Numbered from the stretch's first letter, positions 23,621 through 36,185 are shown. The stretch: 64,000 nt of DNA from Persicaria tinctoria (GCA_037127255.1 JBANSL010000004.1:26915967-26979966); one strand, 5' to 3'. Translations and numbers: made by a program. Notes: a model not told the origin generated them from the letters alone.

Positions 23621-24842
23621 GTTAATGAAGTGTACGTCTAGGGCTGCTCAGTAAATGTTCCACTTAGTACTTCTTGTTGATTGAAATGCAGGTGATCGAT
23701 TAACCATTTTTTGGGTCTAATGTCTTAAGCTTTAAAATATTTAGGGTATGAATGTTGGGGCATCATATACACTGATCGATTTAGGTGGTTTGGCTAGCCT
23801 GATTTGTTTTTGAGATGTTCGCTAGCTAGCTAGGTAATGTAGGCTGCAGATATGTGGGCTAGCCATTTACCTTTTTTTTGTGATGTTGTGGCTAGCCAAT
23901 TTTCTGGCTATGAATAGCGGTCGGATATTTTTTGTGACTGTTACATTACGAAGCTAGTATATATGTACATGAATGCAATATATGTTCTATCGACAAAAGT
24001 GGAGTGCATATCCTAACAAACACATCGGATTCAATATTGAAAAGAGTAGTGCATTCATACATTTAGCATCAGATACGTCTATTAAAACAGATGCCAATGT
24101 AACTTGTACACATCGTTCTCTATTTAATAAATCGTGTGTCAATCCAGCAACAACGTCATTTTACCTTTAAATCAATGTGCAAAATAAGTTTGAACATTAT
24201 AAATGATATATGAACTGATGTATATTAGCCAAAGTAACATCATTATCTACAAAGTAAAGCGATGTATCAATTGAGCAACAACGTCATTTTATTTTGAAAA
24301 AACAGATACAACTGTATGAAACGACATCTTCTATGTATACAACCACAATAGTGTGTTATTTTAGAACAATATAATATCACATATAATGGACATGAAATCA
24401 ACACACGGAGAATGAATACTCTCAATGCGATGTTGATAACATGGAAACACATCAGTTATGACTATATTTCATGTGGTCGGTTAAATTAAAACAATATAAA
24501 ATCATAAATTATATATAGAACATGATTATAAACGTGATCACTACAACAAAAATTGTTGTCTATATTGTATTAAGACATCAATAATTTAAATAAATAAAGA
24601 TGTAAATGTCACTTTTTTGCTTTAGGGATACATCTTCAAATGATTTCGAATGACAAATTATGGATATTCATCAATAAGTGAAGATGTCATAACCAAAATT
24701 GAGGGGTTCTAATTACTAAAAGACATCTGCTTAAAACCGATGTGGAAAGTTTTGATCTTTTACTACACGCACAAAGAGATCGAAATTTTTTTTGAAAGAC
24801 ATCTGTTGACAACAGATGTATAATTGAAGTTTTCTAGTAGTG
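23621..24842 (+). other. CACTA 3' end: 3' UTR and subterminal repeats
   Basis: After the stop at 23620 come about 350 bp of UTR-like sequence. From about 24050 there is an AT-rich stretch with repeated GATGT/ACATC motifs (for example ACATCTGCTTAAAAC and ACATCTGTTGACAACAGATGT near 24800) in both orientations, ending in the terminal inverted repeat. These are probable transposase-binding sites. No coding content is visible. Confidence 0.7.
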
Positions 24843-24845
24843 ACA

Positions 24846-26161
24846 TCACCTTTTTCGACATGGTCTCTAATGAAATGATGCCTTACATCAATATGTTTGG
24901 TCCTTGAATGCTGAACATGATTCTTTGTAATGGAGATGGCACTTGTATTGTCACACATAACGGGGATGCCTTTGAAGTTAATGTCAAGATCTCTCATTTG
25001 TTGAGCTATCCAAAGGATTTGGGAGCAACATGCTCCAGCTGCTATGTATTCGGCTTCGGCAGTGGATAGAGCAACTGAGTTTTGCTTCTTTGAGTGCCAA
25101 CTAATCAAGGATGCTCCTAAGAATTGGCAACATCCCGACGTGCTCTTCCTATCCACCTTATAACCTGCAAAGTCTGCATCAGAATACCCAATTAGTGAAA
25201 AATCTCTTTGCTTCGGGTACCACAAGCCAAGCTCCTTAGTACCATTGACATATCGAAAGATCCTCTTCACAACCACAAGGTGAGATTCTTTAGGGTCAGC
25301 TTGAAACCTAGCACACATGCAAACACTAAACATGATGTCAGGTCTACTAGCAGTAAGATATAATAAAGATCCAATCATCCCTCGATACTCTTTTTGATTG
25401 ACAATCTTCCTAGTCTTGTCTTGATCTAGAGATAAGGTTGAGCTCATGGGTGTCTTGGCTGCTTTGGATTGATCCATCTTGAACTTCTTCAAGAGATCCT
25501 TAGTGTACTTGCTTTGGGTGACAAAGATCCCTTTCTTAGATTGATGAACATTTAATCCCAAAAAGAAGTTGAGTTCACCCATCAAGCTCATCTCAAATTC
25601 AGTGCACATAATGTCAGAAAATTCCTTGCACAAAGATGTGTTAGTAGCCCCAAACAATATATCATCAACATATATTTAAATAACCAAAATGTCCTTTCCT
25701 TTGGTCTTGATAAAAAGAGTCTTGTCGATCAACCCCCTTTTAAAATCATTGTCTAAAAGATATTTTGACAATCGCTCATACCAAGCTCCTGGGGCTTGTT
25801 TCAAACCATATAGCGCTTTGTCTAGTTTGTAAACATGATTAGGAAATTCCGAACTTTCAAAACCTAGGAGTTGAGCCACATAGACCTCTTCCTCTAAGAA
25901 ACCATTAAGAAAATCACACTTGACATCCATTCGATATAACTTTATGCCCATAAAAGATGCAAATGCTAATAATATGCGAATGGCTTCAATCCTGGCTACG
26001 GGAGCAAAAGTCTCCTCGTAGTCAATACTTTCCTCTTGATTGTAGCCTTGAGTAACAAGCCTTGCTTTGTTCCTCACGATCTTACCATTCTCATCTAGCT
26101 TGTTCCGAAATACCCACCGTGTACCAATGACTGATTGATGCTTTGGCCTAGGCTTCAAGGT
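24846..26161 (-). pseudogene. pol: Copia-2 pol: reverse transcriptase and RNase H
   Basis: The minus strand encodes a copia reverse transcriptase starting near 26150 ([39 protein letters not shown]), with the YVDDI active site just after an in-frame TAA at 25676-25678. It continues into RNase H (LIGYSDADFAGYKVDRKSTS, STAEAEYIA, CDNTSAI). The frame is cut by the CACTA element within the tail at 24846 and resumes at 12359. Catalytic residues of RT and RNase H are otherwise present. The TAA looks like a CAA change. It would copy the element RNA into DNA if intact. Confidence 0.92.
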
Positions 26162-27670
26162 CTAGACTTTGTTCCTTTCAAATTCGTTAAGCTCACTTTG
26201 CATAGCAATGATCCAGTCTGGCTCTTGAAGGGCCTCATCTACCTTCTTTGGTTCTATAAGAGAAACAAACGCGTGAAAAGCATAAAAATCTTTAAGTTTA
26301 GAACGAGTTTGAACACTAGATGTAGGGTCAGAGATGATATCCTTTAATGAGTGTGATGAGAAGTATTTGAACTTTCTCTTGCTAGTATCAGCTCCTTGTT
26401 TCGTCACACCAACATGATTGATTTGTGGTACATCCGACTCCATGGATCTGTTAGGTTCAGTTACAGCAGTGTCTGAAGTCTCAACACTTTTGGATTGGTC
26501 GCCAGGTGCTTTGGACGGAGCTTCAACACCTTGGGCCAGTTCTTCAGTGTTAAGAATCCGATCTTGCACGTTTCTCTTCTCTGTGTTCTTGGTAGCAGCA
26601 TCATCACCATCCTCGTTCTTTGTATGGATGTTAAGATATAAATATGCAACACTTTCACTCAAAGAACCGTCATTGCATTTATCAAATATAACATGTATAC
26701 TTTCCTGAACTAACTTGGTCCTTTTGTTGAAGATTCTATATGCTTTGCTACTTGTGGAGTAGCCAAGAAATATACCTTCATCAATACGCGCATCAAATTT
26801 CCCAATGTTATCTTTTCCATTGTTATGAACAAAACAAGTACAACCAAAGGGTTTAAAATATGATATAAGGGGTTTGCGGCCTTTGAAAAGTTCATAAGGA
26901 GTTTTCTTTAAGATGGAACGAATAAGACAACGATTCAAAATATAATTAGCTGTGTTAATATTTTCAGTCCAATAGGTTTTAGGTAATGCATTTTCTAAAA
27001 GCATAGTCCTGACCATGTCATCTAGGGTGCGGTTCTTTCGTTCCACAATCCCATTTTGTTGAGGTGTCCTAGGAGCAAAAAAATTATGGGAGATGCCATA
27101 TTTAGCACAAAACAAATTAAACTGAAGTTGATCAAACTCCCTACCATGATCACTTTGAATTGACACTATGGGCTCGTTTCTTAAAGTTTGCAACTCCTTA
27201 CAAAGTTTTGAAAACTCAAATAAGGCCTCTGATTTTTGTTTTAAAAATGCAGCTCAAGTATATCTCGAAAAATCATCAACAAATACAAGCATGTACTTTT
27301 TACCATTGGGAGATTTGACTCGCATAAGACCACATAAATCCATATGTAAAAGTTCAAGGGCTCTAGAAGAACTTACAACCTTTTTGGGTTTTAAAGAGTT
27401 GCGTTTTTGTTTACCTCGTGTGCATGCTTTGTACATATCAGTACCTTTGAAGTCCATCTCAGGTAGTCCTCTTACAAGCCCTTTCGACACAAGCTTCCGT
27501 AGTGTATGTGGGCTCACATGACCGAGTCTCTTGTGCCAGAGCTTTGGATCATCCGTCAAAGCCTTTAGACAGGTTAATTTTCCTTGTGCCACTTGCTCAG
27601 CATTCACAGCATAGATGTTGTTATAACGATAGACAGTTAGATCTACTTCACCTGTATCTTCTCTGCGCAA
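26162..27670 (-). pseudogene. pol: Copia-2 pol: GAG-pre-integrase and integrase
   Basis: Minus-strand order: GAG-pre-integrase (LWHKRLGHVS), an integrase zinc region with altered spacing (CTRGKQKR), then the core with LHMDLCG, SDHGREFD and NGIVERKNRTL, which supply the D, D and E residues. This is followed by the C-terminal region and the variable linker before RT. Two nonsense changes interrupt it: TGA at 27254-27256 (within FSRYT-AAFLK, normally Trp) and TAG at 26162-26164 (normally Trp, at the start of RT). Part of the protease upstream is deleted relative to Copia-1 (near 27670). It is inactive, but all domain landmarks are readable. Confidence 0.92.
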
Positions 27671-27797
27671 ATGTCACACTTTCCTTTGTCACCAAGAGTG
27701 ATTGTTCGAGTGGATTGCTTCTTTACATCATGGAAGAGAGACCTCTTCCCACTCATATGTCTCGAGCATCCACTATCAATAATCCATTTTTGCTCTT

Positions 27798-29525
27798 TCA
27801 CCTTGGCGATCTCCTGCAAGACAAAGATAAACCTTTGTGGCTAGACCAATAAGCAAATTTAGATCCATTATTAGGATAAACCATATTTGGTAAAATAGTG
27901 TCTTTGGGGACCCAAACTTGCGTTATCCGTTCTTTTCTCAAGTGAACAGGAAATGTATTGCGAATGATATGTGGATCCTTTCTTCTATAGGGGCATGTCT
28001 CTTTTACATGTCCCTTTCTCGCACAGTGGTGACATATATTAGGATAAACCATATTTGGTAATGTGCTGCTTCTTTAAAAAACCTTGGATTATCACCAATA
28101 CCATTTTGTTTAGAGAACTTTGTTGCTCACCCAACATCCTATCAAGAGTGCCTTTGGATTTGGTAAAACTTATGAGGGCTGTCTGTTGGTCTTGAATCTT
28201 TTTATTCAGGGAGATCTGCTCGTTCTCTAAGTCATGATGTTCATTTCAAGACTTTTGGCTCTCATAGACAGATCCTCAATAGTTCTTTCATGGTCCACAG
28301 TTTTCTTATTAAGAGTGTTAGTTTGGGCAATAAGTTTCTCTTCATTGGCAATCATATTAGAAAGGAATTCCGATAATACCTCTTTTGGACTTGCCATAAG
28401 CTCTCTTACAGTTACCTCAAGTTGCTCATCGTGGGATTCATCTCTTGAGTCCATAAGACAGACATTGGCCTTCTCATCATCGGAGTTTGTGTCAGAATCG
28501 CTCCAAGTTGCCACCATGGCTTTCTTTTTCCATCTATCACCTTTCTTGAACTAGCTCTTCGTCTTTTGAGGGCAGTCTTTCACAAGATGGTCTGTTTCAC
28601 CATATTCAAAACAGGACAAAGGTTTAGTCTTCTTCTCATATTTGATGTATTGAGACTTACCTAGAATTTTAGAAGACTCTGATCCATCCTTGTTGTTGAT
28701 TTGCTTCTTCATTTTGAGGATTTGAGAAAGACCCCTTGTAATAAGAGCAAAGTGATCGTCCTCATCATCATCCTCATCTTCAGAATCAGACATATCTTTG
28801 GCCTCATCCTTTCTAGACTTCAGAGCCAAGTTCTTAGTGCTTGTTGGAAGTTCTCAATCGTCTTCATTGAGAATCATCTCATGTGTGATCAGCTTCCCAA
28901 GCAAATCATCAAGCGGTAGAGTGGTGAGATCTTGGGCTTCCTCTATGGCTGTTACTTTAGGGCCCCATTTGTCTTTTGGGAGGCACCTCAATATCTTCCT
29001 CACTTTCTCAACGTTCTTGAAGGTCTTGCCGAGAGAGTCAAGGTTGTTTATGATTTCCGTGAACCGTGTGAACATGGCCTTAATAGACTCATCAGGCTTC
29101 ATTTTGAAAAGTTCATACTTTCGAAGGAAGATGCTGATCTTGGTGTCCTTCACTTGGCTTGTTCCTTCGTAGGTGACAACCAGCTTGTCCCAAATCTCTT
29201 TAGCTGTCCTACAAGATGAAATACGGTTAAACTCATCAGTACTAAAACCACAATATAGTAATTTAATGGCCCTATTGTTTTTGGAGACGAGTTCAAGATC
29301 CGCTTGGATGTATTCAGCCTCGGTCTTCGCGACTTTGGTTCCATTTGGTCTGTCTTTCTCTGGAACCTTCGGACCATTTTCTATAATGTTCCAAAGTTCC
29401 AGATCTTGATCTATAATGAACATTTTCATCAAGGACTTCCAGTGGACGAAGTTATTTCCTACAAAAAGTGGTGGTCTACTGGTAGACCTTCCTTGTGCAA
29501 ATCCTCCGCTTGCTTCACTAGACAT
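27798..29525 (-). pseudogene. gag: Copia-2 gag and Gag-Pol linker
   Basis: ATG at 29523-29525 starts a Gag nearly identical in layout to that of Copia-1 (UBN2 domain; EIWDKL, YEGT, LPKDKWGPKV). The frame breaks near 28854 and continues in other frames at 28829-28551, 28517-28227 and 28052-27798. The first zinc knuckle reads CFEYGETDHLVKDC, so its second Cys is Tyr; the second knuckle (CHHCARKGHVKETC) is intact. A short stretch of the linker appears duplicated or misplaced around 28030-28070 (the phrase aggataaaccatatttggta occurs twice, also near 27875). Not functional. Confidence 0.88.
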
Positions 29526-29567
29526 GATCAAAACTCACAAGATTGTTAGATCAAAAGCAGTGAGTAA

Positions 29568-29580
29568 GGCTCTGATACCA
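29568..29580 (-). other. Primer-binding site of Copia-2
   Basis: Minus-strand TGGTATCAGAGCC, complementary to initiator Met-tRNA, lies two bases from the LTR end at 29583. Confidence 0.93.
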
Positions 29581-29582
29581 AT

Positions 29583-30549
29583 TGAAGGTTCAATAATATA
29601 TAACAAAGTAATATAAATATACTCTAGAATGGGGTTGAATAGAGTGTGCCAACTTTTCGCAGATAATCTCAAGACGTTTGAAACGCTTGCGAAACCCTTT
29701 GAGATTGGACGTAATTCTTTTCTCTGGAGAACCTGAATCACAAAAGAGTTATACAATTCGAAACAAGTGCGGAATTATGGTAAAGCAATAAGTAAAGGAC
29801 GCAATGAATTGTTGACGAGGTTCGGCACGAACTTGGCCTACGTCCCCGCCTAGGGTTCTTCCACAACCCTAGGATTCAACCGGCTTTATTGATTCACAAG
29901 ACATAGGATCCTAATAGCTCACCGAGAAGCCTCTCTCCGATATAATTTCAATCTAGTCAACTCACGTTCCCTTGGAGTCGTAGACCAATATAGAAGAGCC
30001 CCACCTCTCTCAGCTATCTAGTACAATCCTCTTACACTTCGTGAATAAATTGCCTAGTGTTCACTTCCTGAGTTACAAACTCTCGAGTATAACACTATCT
30101 CGAAATTTATCATATAAGCTCACTGTGTAACTCTCAAATGCTTTGAAACAAAAGATACGACTCTTAACAACTTAGCAGAGAGCACACGAAGAAGACAAAT
30201 TGACTTGAAGGCTTGAGTGCGAATGAATGCTTGTGTTCAACGAATGTGTCTGTCCTCTTTTATTCATCTCCTTATTATACAGATCAGATCGGCGCCTCCT
30301 TTCAAACAAGGATCTTCTCTCCAACGGCTAGAATAGATTATGGCAATCTTCATAATCTTCTATATTGGGAAACTCTGAAGCCATAATCTTCGTTTTGATT
30401 CTTCTTCGACTTTCAGCTTAAAGAAGGAGATAATATTCGAAAAACTTGATGCATATGTTAGTGCATAATATACAATGATATCTGGCAATAAATTTAATAA
30501 TAATAACATATATTATCATCCGGAAATAATAGGAACTTAATACAGGTTT
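29583..30549 (-). repeat. 5' LTR of Copia-2, inner part (remainder at 41748-41850)
   Basis: Aligns with 10573-11540 of the 3' LTR. It is cut by Gypsy-C after 30549. The last five bases (30545-30549, ggttt) are repeated at 41743-41747, and the LTR then continues with TGTGTTTCATCAACAC to 41850, where the atttt target duplication of Copia-2 begins. Confidence 0.95.
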
Positions 30550-33123
30550 TGTAAAGGCTCGGATTTTTAAAATATTAATTTTCGGAAAAAGAAAATCAAA
30601 ATGAATTTAAAATAAATTCCGACCCAAATTTTCCGATTTAAAAATCAATTCCGTCTTTCATTTCGGTTTTGAACGATCAATCAGCGGAAATTTAAATCCC
30701 CGACCCGAGCTCTCAATTCCGTCATATTCCGAATCCTTATCCTAATCCAACTCATCACCTCCTAATTATAGTAAAATCTTATCCTCACCTCCCCTCCCTC
30801 TCTTTTTGCTTTCTCTTATCCTAATCCAACTCATCACCTCCTAATTATAGTAAAATCTTATCCTCTCCTTTCCTTCCCCCACTCTTTGACCCCCTTATTT
30901 TGGCAAACAAACAATACCTCACTCTTCACAAAAAAACGGACCTTTTATGTGCAATTTGACCTTTGGAAAAATCAGATTTGTGTTGATTCTTCCTCTTCTC
31001 TCTCCTTCTCTCTCTCGACATTTCACAAGCCAAAACTGGTTCTTGAGCTTCCTCACGCCATTTCCACCACCGCCGCACCTCACCACCGCCACACCTCACC
31101 ACCGCCACCTCCACCACTGCCGCACCACCTCCTCCCCGGAGCGCCGCCGTCGCCACCAGCAGCAGCCGGAGCCACCACCGCCGCCGAGCAGCACCTCTTC
31201 CCTTCTCCTTCCTCCCTGTTTTCTCCGAGAACCCCGGTAAGGCTCGTTTCCCTTTCCATTCGACTTCGAGCTGTGAAAAGCACCGCCTTTAACCCCCGTT
31301 CTTCCGTCCTAGGCCGAGCTAGCGCGGATCGAGACTCCGGCGAGTCCATCGAGATCCCGACGAACTCCGACGAAGCTTCGGAGCCCTCTCGGTGAGCTCT
31401 CTTCCTTCCTCCTCGTTCCTTCCTTCCTCCCTGTGTGCGTGGGCCCCCCTTCCTCTTTTAAACCTCCAGCTCGTTGAATTGAAAGAAACAAATGGGAAGC
31501 TTCTTTGGGACTAACTTTTGAAGGGCCCGGTTTGGTTTAATTAAAACAAGGGGGCCGGGTTGGACTTTTATAAAATAAGTGGGTGGTTTTTGGTAATTTT
31601 AATAAAGTGAGGTTGGTTTGGTAAATTAAAAATGAATGTTTTGATTTAATGAATATTGTTGGGATTTTATAAATATTTTATAAAGATGTTAAAATAAAAG
31701 ATGTTAGAAGTAGTATGTAATATTATTAGGGTTAAAATATAAGATGTTGTTTGAGATTTAATATGTGATATTGTGGTGATTTATTATTGTGGTTAAATGT
31801 TAGATGTTTATGATGAAGATGTGCAATTATATGCTAAGTAAGATTTTGACATGATGGCATGCAAATTGGTTAAGTATGAAATGGGGATTATCCTAAGTTG
31901 GTGAATTGGAGAATTATATTGAGTATGCTTGTGAGATGTTGAGATGATAGATTACGAGATAAAGTTGATATTATGGAAATGATGATGTGACGGTTGTTAT
32001 GTTAAGTTGTGAAGTTATATGTGTGATAATTCTATGCTTTGTGTGCCTTAGAGATAGACTCATACATGTACTTATACTTGTTAGGTGATCATTTGTGACG
32101 TGTTGGATTCATATTGCCTGGTTGATTGCCTTTCGCTGTTCTGCGATACCAGGTAAGTCTCTTCGGAGCTTACTCAGATTGAATAGAGTGATTCCCTGCT
32201 ATAGGTGCATGATATACTAGGTGTTGCATTCATGATCAGCATGCCATGTAGTACCATGCTAGGTTGCATTGATCGTTGAGCATTCTATTTCTTTATGCGT
32301 ATGTAAACAGAACGGCCGTTATCTGTGAAGTAACTAGAGTCATTGCTAGGGTCATAGGGTAGCCCAGCTTCATCGGGTACCCTGAGTCAATCGAGTCATG
32401 CATTTCCTTTTATTATATGCCTGCGGGCTTTATTGTGGAGCGGGTTAGGCATGCGTGCCGCCCAATTATGAATGAATGCATTCACGAGCTGGCCAGTCTC
32501 CACCTATCGGAAGGGGTGGAGGTAGGAGAGGGATATACCACTTGGTATTCTATGCTAAGGCCTTATTATTATTATGCACTTGATCTTAGGAGCATGTTAG
32601 TGTGTTACTATTTCGCCATGCATCTAGAAGCATCTTTATTAGGAATAGCGTATATGTGTGCTTATGGTTGGGATGCAGAGAAGTGGGCATCGATCTGATC
32701 CCGCCCCATATCAATTTTTTTAGGTATTATCTATGTTCATCCTATCGGTGCTGTTTGCCTAATTACGCGGGTCATTTTGTCGGCGGAGAGTGAGCGCTGG
32801 AGTGTAGACTTCACTAGACTCTGATTATATTTTGGGATTTATACTCTTGACTCCGTTTTGACCCGGCTCTGCCGTGGCACACTTTTGTATTATACTTGTT
32901 TCCGCTAGTTGCACTATTTCCGATTTCCACGCTTAGATTTACGACAGGTACAGGGGACTTCCCCGGGGATTCCAACGATCCCTTCGATTTTGGGTATGAA
33001 ATCCCCCTTTGAAAACGTTAAAGTAAGTTTGAAACCTTCAACATGTACTCGGGGCACAAGGTCCTTACGAGGGGTTTTATCCTTCGAAACGTAACCTGGG
33101 AATCATAATCCTGGGCCGTTACA
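30550..33123 (+). repeat. 5' LTR of Gypsy-C
   Basis: TGTAAAGGCTCG to GGGCCGTTACA. From 30700 it is pyrimidine-rich. 31050-31400 is a GC-rich stretch of CCN repeats that ends in a good splice-donor-like CTCGGTGAGCTC at about 31390. A 169-codon Pro/Ser-rich open frame (30886-31395) covers this block in both LTRs, but its composition suggests an untranslated leader. The remainder (31500-33123) is AT-rich and shares blocks with the LTRs of Element D. No clear TATA box was found. Confidence 0.93.
30736..30865 (+). repeat. Imperfect tandem duplication in the Gypsy-C LTR (79-bp spacing)
   Basis: The 51-bp phrase starting CTTATCCTAATCCAACTCA occurs at 30736 and again at 30815. The same pair is present in the 3' LTR about 8,618 bp downstream, so the duplication predates this insertion. 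Confidence 0.9.
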
Positions 33124-33127
33124 AAGG

Positions 33128-33140
33128 TGGTATCAGAGCC
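33128..33140 (+). other. Primer-binding site of Gypsy-C
   Basis: TGGTATCAGAGCC, four bases after the 5' LTR; complementary to initiator Met-tRNA. The leader 33141-33605 has no open frame of note and shows local matches to the leader of Element D. Confidence 0.95.
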
Positions 33141-33605
33141 AGGTTTTGCAATCCGAGTATGATAGGTTGAAGTGGTTTTGAAAATGGCCCAAGATTTTCA
33201 AATTGTTTTCAAATGATTTTCAAATTGTTTTCAAGGGGCAAAATGAATTTAATTGGACATAAGCATAAATTAATCAATTATGAATGGCAATCTCGTGGGG
33301 TAGAGACTATGCGATAGGCATCCCTTATGGATGTAGAATTCGGGGAAGGTAGGCAAAATACTAGCTTCTTTTATAGAGGGGTTGTGAAGACTCCAAGGAA
33401 CTCGAGGGTTGGAGTAAAATGGGTTAGGAGACCGTGAGGTATTTGCCCCTCCGGTTAGTCGTCCCCCGAAGGGCGACATAGATCGTCTCTGTGCTTGTTT
33501 GTCTTAAATTCAATTGGGCCTGAGGGCGATCCTCCTTGAAGAGGGTCCCATTGAATCGTTGAGTGCTTCTGTGCTGAGTGATATAATTATTGTTATGTAG
33601 CAAGT

Positions 33606-36185
33606 ATGGTTGATCCGAGACGTGGCTCAGATGGGCGTGGGGGTAGGGCGCGTCGCGGCCGGGGACGCCCTCGTCGAGTTGCCGCTGAGGGTACCGAGGG
33701 GCGAGTTTCGCCACCGCGAGTTGATGACCGGGTGTCAGCTTCCCCAGAGACTAGGATTGGGCAGCTAGAGTCAGCGCTTCATGATATTCTGAGCGAGCTA
33801 CGTGGAGGGGCTCGATCTACGGCGCCGACGCCAGAGGTCCCAGTTCAGCAGCCAGCCGAGCCTGTGGTCGATGCGTGCCCTGAGAAGCGCATCGATTGGG
33901 TCAAGAGGTTTGCTCAGTGTAGCCCGCCGACCTTCGCGGGAGGCGTCGGAGATGACGCTGAGAGATGGCTGCGTGATATGGAGGGGTTATTTGACCATGT
34001 TGCTGTACCTGACTCTGAGAGACAGAGACTTGCTGCCGGACTTCTACGGGAGGACGCGAATGCCAGATGGTTTGGCTGCAAGAAGGAGCGGACCGAGTGG
34101 ACCTATGACGATTTCAGATCCATGATGCTGAGGGAGTACCGTCCACCAGGGATACAGATGGCTAGGGAGGTATCTTTTATGCGCGGCACCTGTGACCGGT
34201 CGGCTTCTGTAGCTGCTATCGTTCGCCAGTTCAAGAGCGAGCTGATATACTGCGATCACCTATGTCCATCAGACGAGAGTCGGATCCGTATGCTGTCTAT
34301 GAGATTGCCGCCTCCTGTACTTCTGCATGCGTCCAGCTTGGGAGCTGTCAGCTTTGACCGATTTCTGGAGGTCATCCTTATGTACGATCAGCAGAGGATT
34401 CTGTGTGAGACTTCCTACTCTACTGTTCGCCCTGATGCGAAGAGGGCGCGTCCAGCCGACACCCGTGGAGATGACAGATCTAGGAGAGGAGCGTTTAGAG
34501 GAGGATATTACGGAGCTGCACAGAGAGCACCCCCAGTTCAGACTGCTTATGGAGGAGATGCCAGAGTGAGGACCTGCCATGGATGTTTCGGGAGGGGCCA
34601 CTTCATTGCTTCTTGCCCAGACCGTTCGACTGTCTGCTACACCTGTGGTACTATGGGGCACCGAGCTGCTACATGCCCTCAGAGTCGTGGAGCTCCAGCT
34701 ACTGCACAGCCACCGAGACTTCCTGCGGCTCCTCAGCCACCACTGCTGACATATCCCCAGGGCCAGGGACGAGGTGACCCTTCCGGCAGAGGCCGAGGCG
34801 GAGGTAGAGGAGGTAGAGGTTCTGGACGTGGAGGTAGAGGACCATCTGGGTCAGGTCAGGGTCGTGGATCATCTTCTGCAGGACCGTCAGGGTCAGGGTA
34901 TGATCGTGGTCAGAGTTCGGGAGGTCGAGGACCAGGATTACCCCCACCGCCCCGCGTATTTCAGATGCATGCTGATGACCGCTCAGCCCCGACTTCCGCA
35001 GGTACGATATTCTTCCATGATGAGTGCCTATCTATCTTGTTTGACACTGGTGCGACTCACTGCTTCATAGCAGAGGCGTGCGTGGCCAGGCTGAGCCTGA
35101 GCTGCACGAGTGGTTCACCCCTTACTATTGGTCTGGCGGATGGGGCCAAGGTTAGGACGAGTCGTGAGATTTTAGGGTGCCCCATTCGGATAGGTGAGCG
35201 AGAGTGGCCTACCGACCTTATAGTTATGCCATTGAGGATGGACGATCTCATCTTGGGTATGGACTTCATGGACCACTACGGGGCTATCATCAACTTGCGG
35301 ACGAGAACAGTGTCGATTTTGGCATCTGACGGGACTGAGCACCAGGTTTGGGGGAGCGACCCTAAGAGGAATGGATCACTCATCAGCGTAGTCAGAGCCG
35401 CCAGACTTTTAGACCAGGGTTGCGTCGGGTATTGGTGTTATGCTTTAGAGGTGGATCGCATACACCCCAGTATATCGGATGTTCCCGTTGTCAGAGACTT
35501 CGCAGATGTGTTCCCAGAGGAGCTGCCAGGACTTCCCCCGCCGAGAGAGGTCGACTTTGCGATTGAGTTGGAGCCAGGCACCAGGCCTATCTCGCGAGTC
35601 CCTTATCGCATGGCACCGACGGAGATGGCCGAGCTGAAGGCTCAGCTAGAGGAGCTAGCTGAGAAGGGCTACATTCGGCCTAGTGCATCGCCTTGGGGAG
35701 AACCAGTGCTATTCGTCAAGAAGAAGGATGGGTCACTGAGACTGTGCATCGATTATCGGGAGCTGAACCGGGCGACGGTGAAGAACCGTTATCCTCTTCC
35801 CCGGATTGATGATCTGATGGATCAGCTGCAGGGCGCCGTGGTCTTCTCGAAGATCGACTTGAGGTCGGGCTATCATCAGCTCAGGGTGAAGCCAGAGGAT
35901 GTTCCGAAGACCGCTTTTCGGACCCGCTATGGTCACTACGAGTTCGTGGTCATGCCGTTTGGGCTGAACAATGCACCAGCCGCGTTCATGGAGCTCATGA
36001 ACCGAGTGTTCATCGACTTCTTGGACAAGTTCGTCGTCTTCTTCATCGATGACATCTTAGTCTACTCGAGGAGTAGAGAGGAGCACGAGGAGCATTTGAG
36101 GATTGTGCTAGAGACGCTGAGGAAGCATCAGTTGTATGGGAAGTACAGCAAGTGTGAGTTCTGGCTCACAAAGGTGGCTTTCTGA
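33606..36185 (+). pseudogene. gag-pol: Gypsy-C gag-pol, first part: Gag, protease and most of RT
   Basis: ATG at 33606 starts an Arg/Gly-rich N-terminus followed by a Retrotrans_gag domain (about residues 95-270). Two CCHC knuckles follow (324-337, [14 protein letters not shown]; 344-357, [14 protein letters not shown]), then an RG-rich tract (390-450), a protease with DTGA at Asp480, and reverse transcriptase from about residue 640 with the active site FIDD (Asp815, Asp816). The frame ends in TGA at 36183, directly after VAF. Relatives have LGHV(I/V)S followed by EGV at this point, so about 20 nt are missing and the rest of pol lies in another frame from 36184. Up to the lesion the frame is clean. 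Gag and protease could still be made; full-length Pol could not. Confidence 0.93.

Larger units (their letters stand above)
12360..24842 (+). mobile_element. CACTA (En/Spm) transposon, 12,483 bp
   Basis: The left end reads CACTACTAGAAAACT at 12360, and the right end is its inverted copy ending at 24842. The match extends to about 22 bases with one mismatch. A 3-bp duplication (aca at 12357-12359 and 24843-24845) flanks it, as is standard for CACTA elements. It encodes a TNP2-type transposase (broken) and a TNPA-like protein fused to a ULP1 protease domain (intact reading). Subterminal regions carry many short copies of ACATCTGT/GACAGATGT, the kind of motif TNPA proteins bind in characterised elements. 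It sits inside the RNase H coding end of Copia-2. Confidence 0.97.

Noticed and set aside
30886..31395. 169-codon Pro/Ser-rich frame in the Gypsy-C LTR as a protein gene
   Set aside because: Composition follows C/T- and CCN-rich DNA, there is an overlapping open frame on the other strand as well, and its position is that of a leader. Kept only as part of a possible spliced-leader finding.
36136..36183. ATG at 36136 as the true start of the second Gypsy-C frame
   Set aside because: The first 16 codons are an out-of-frame reading of the RT region; homology to Pol begins only at 36184.
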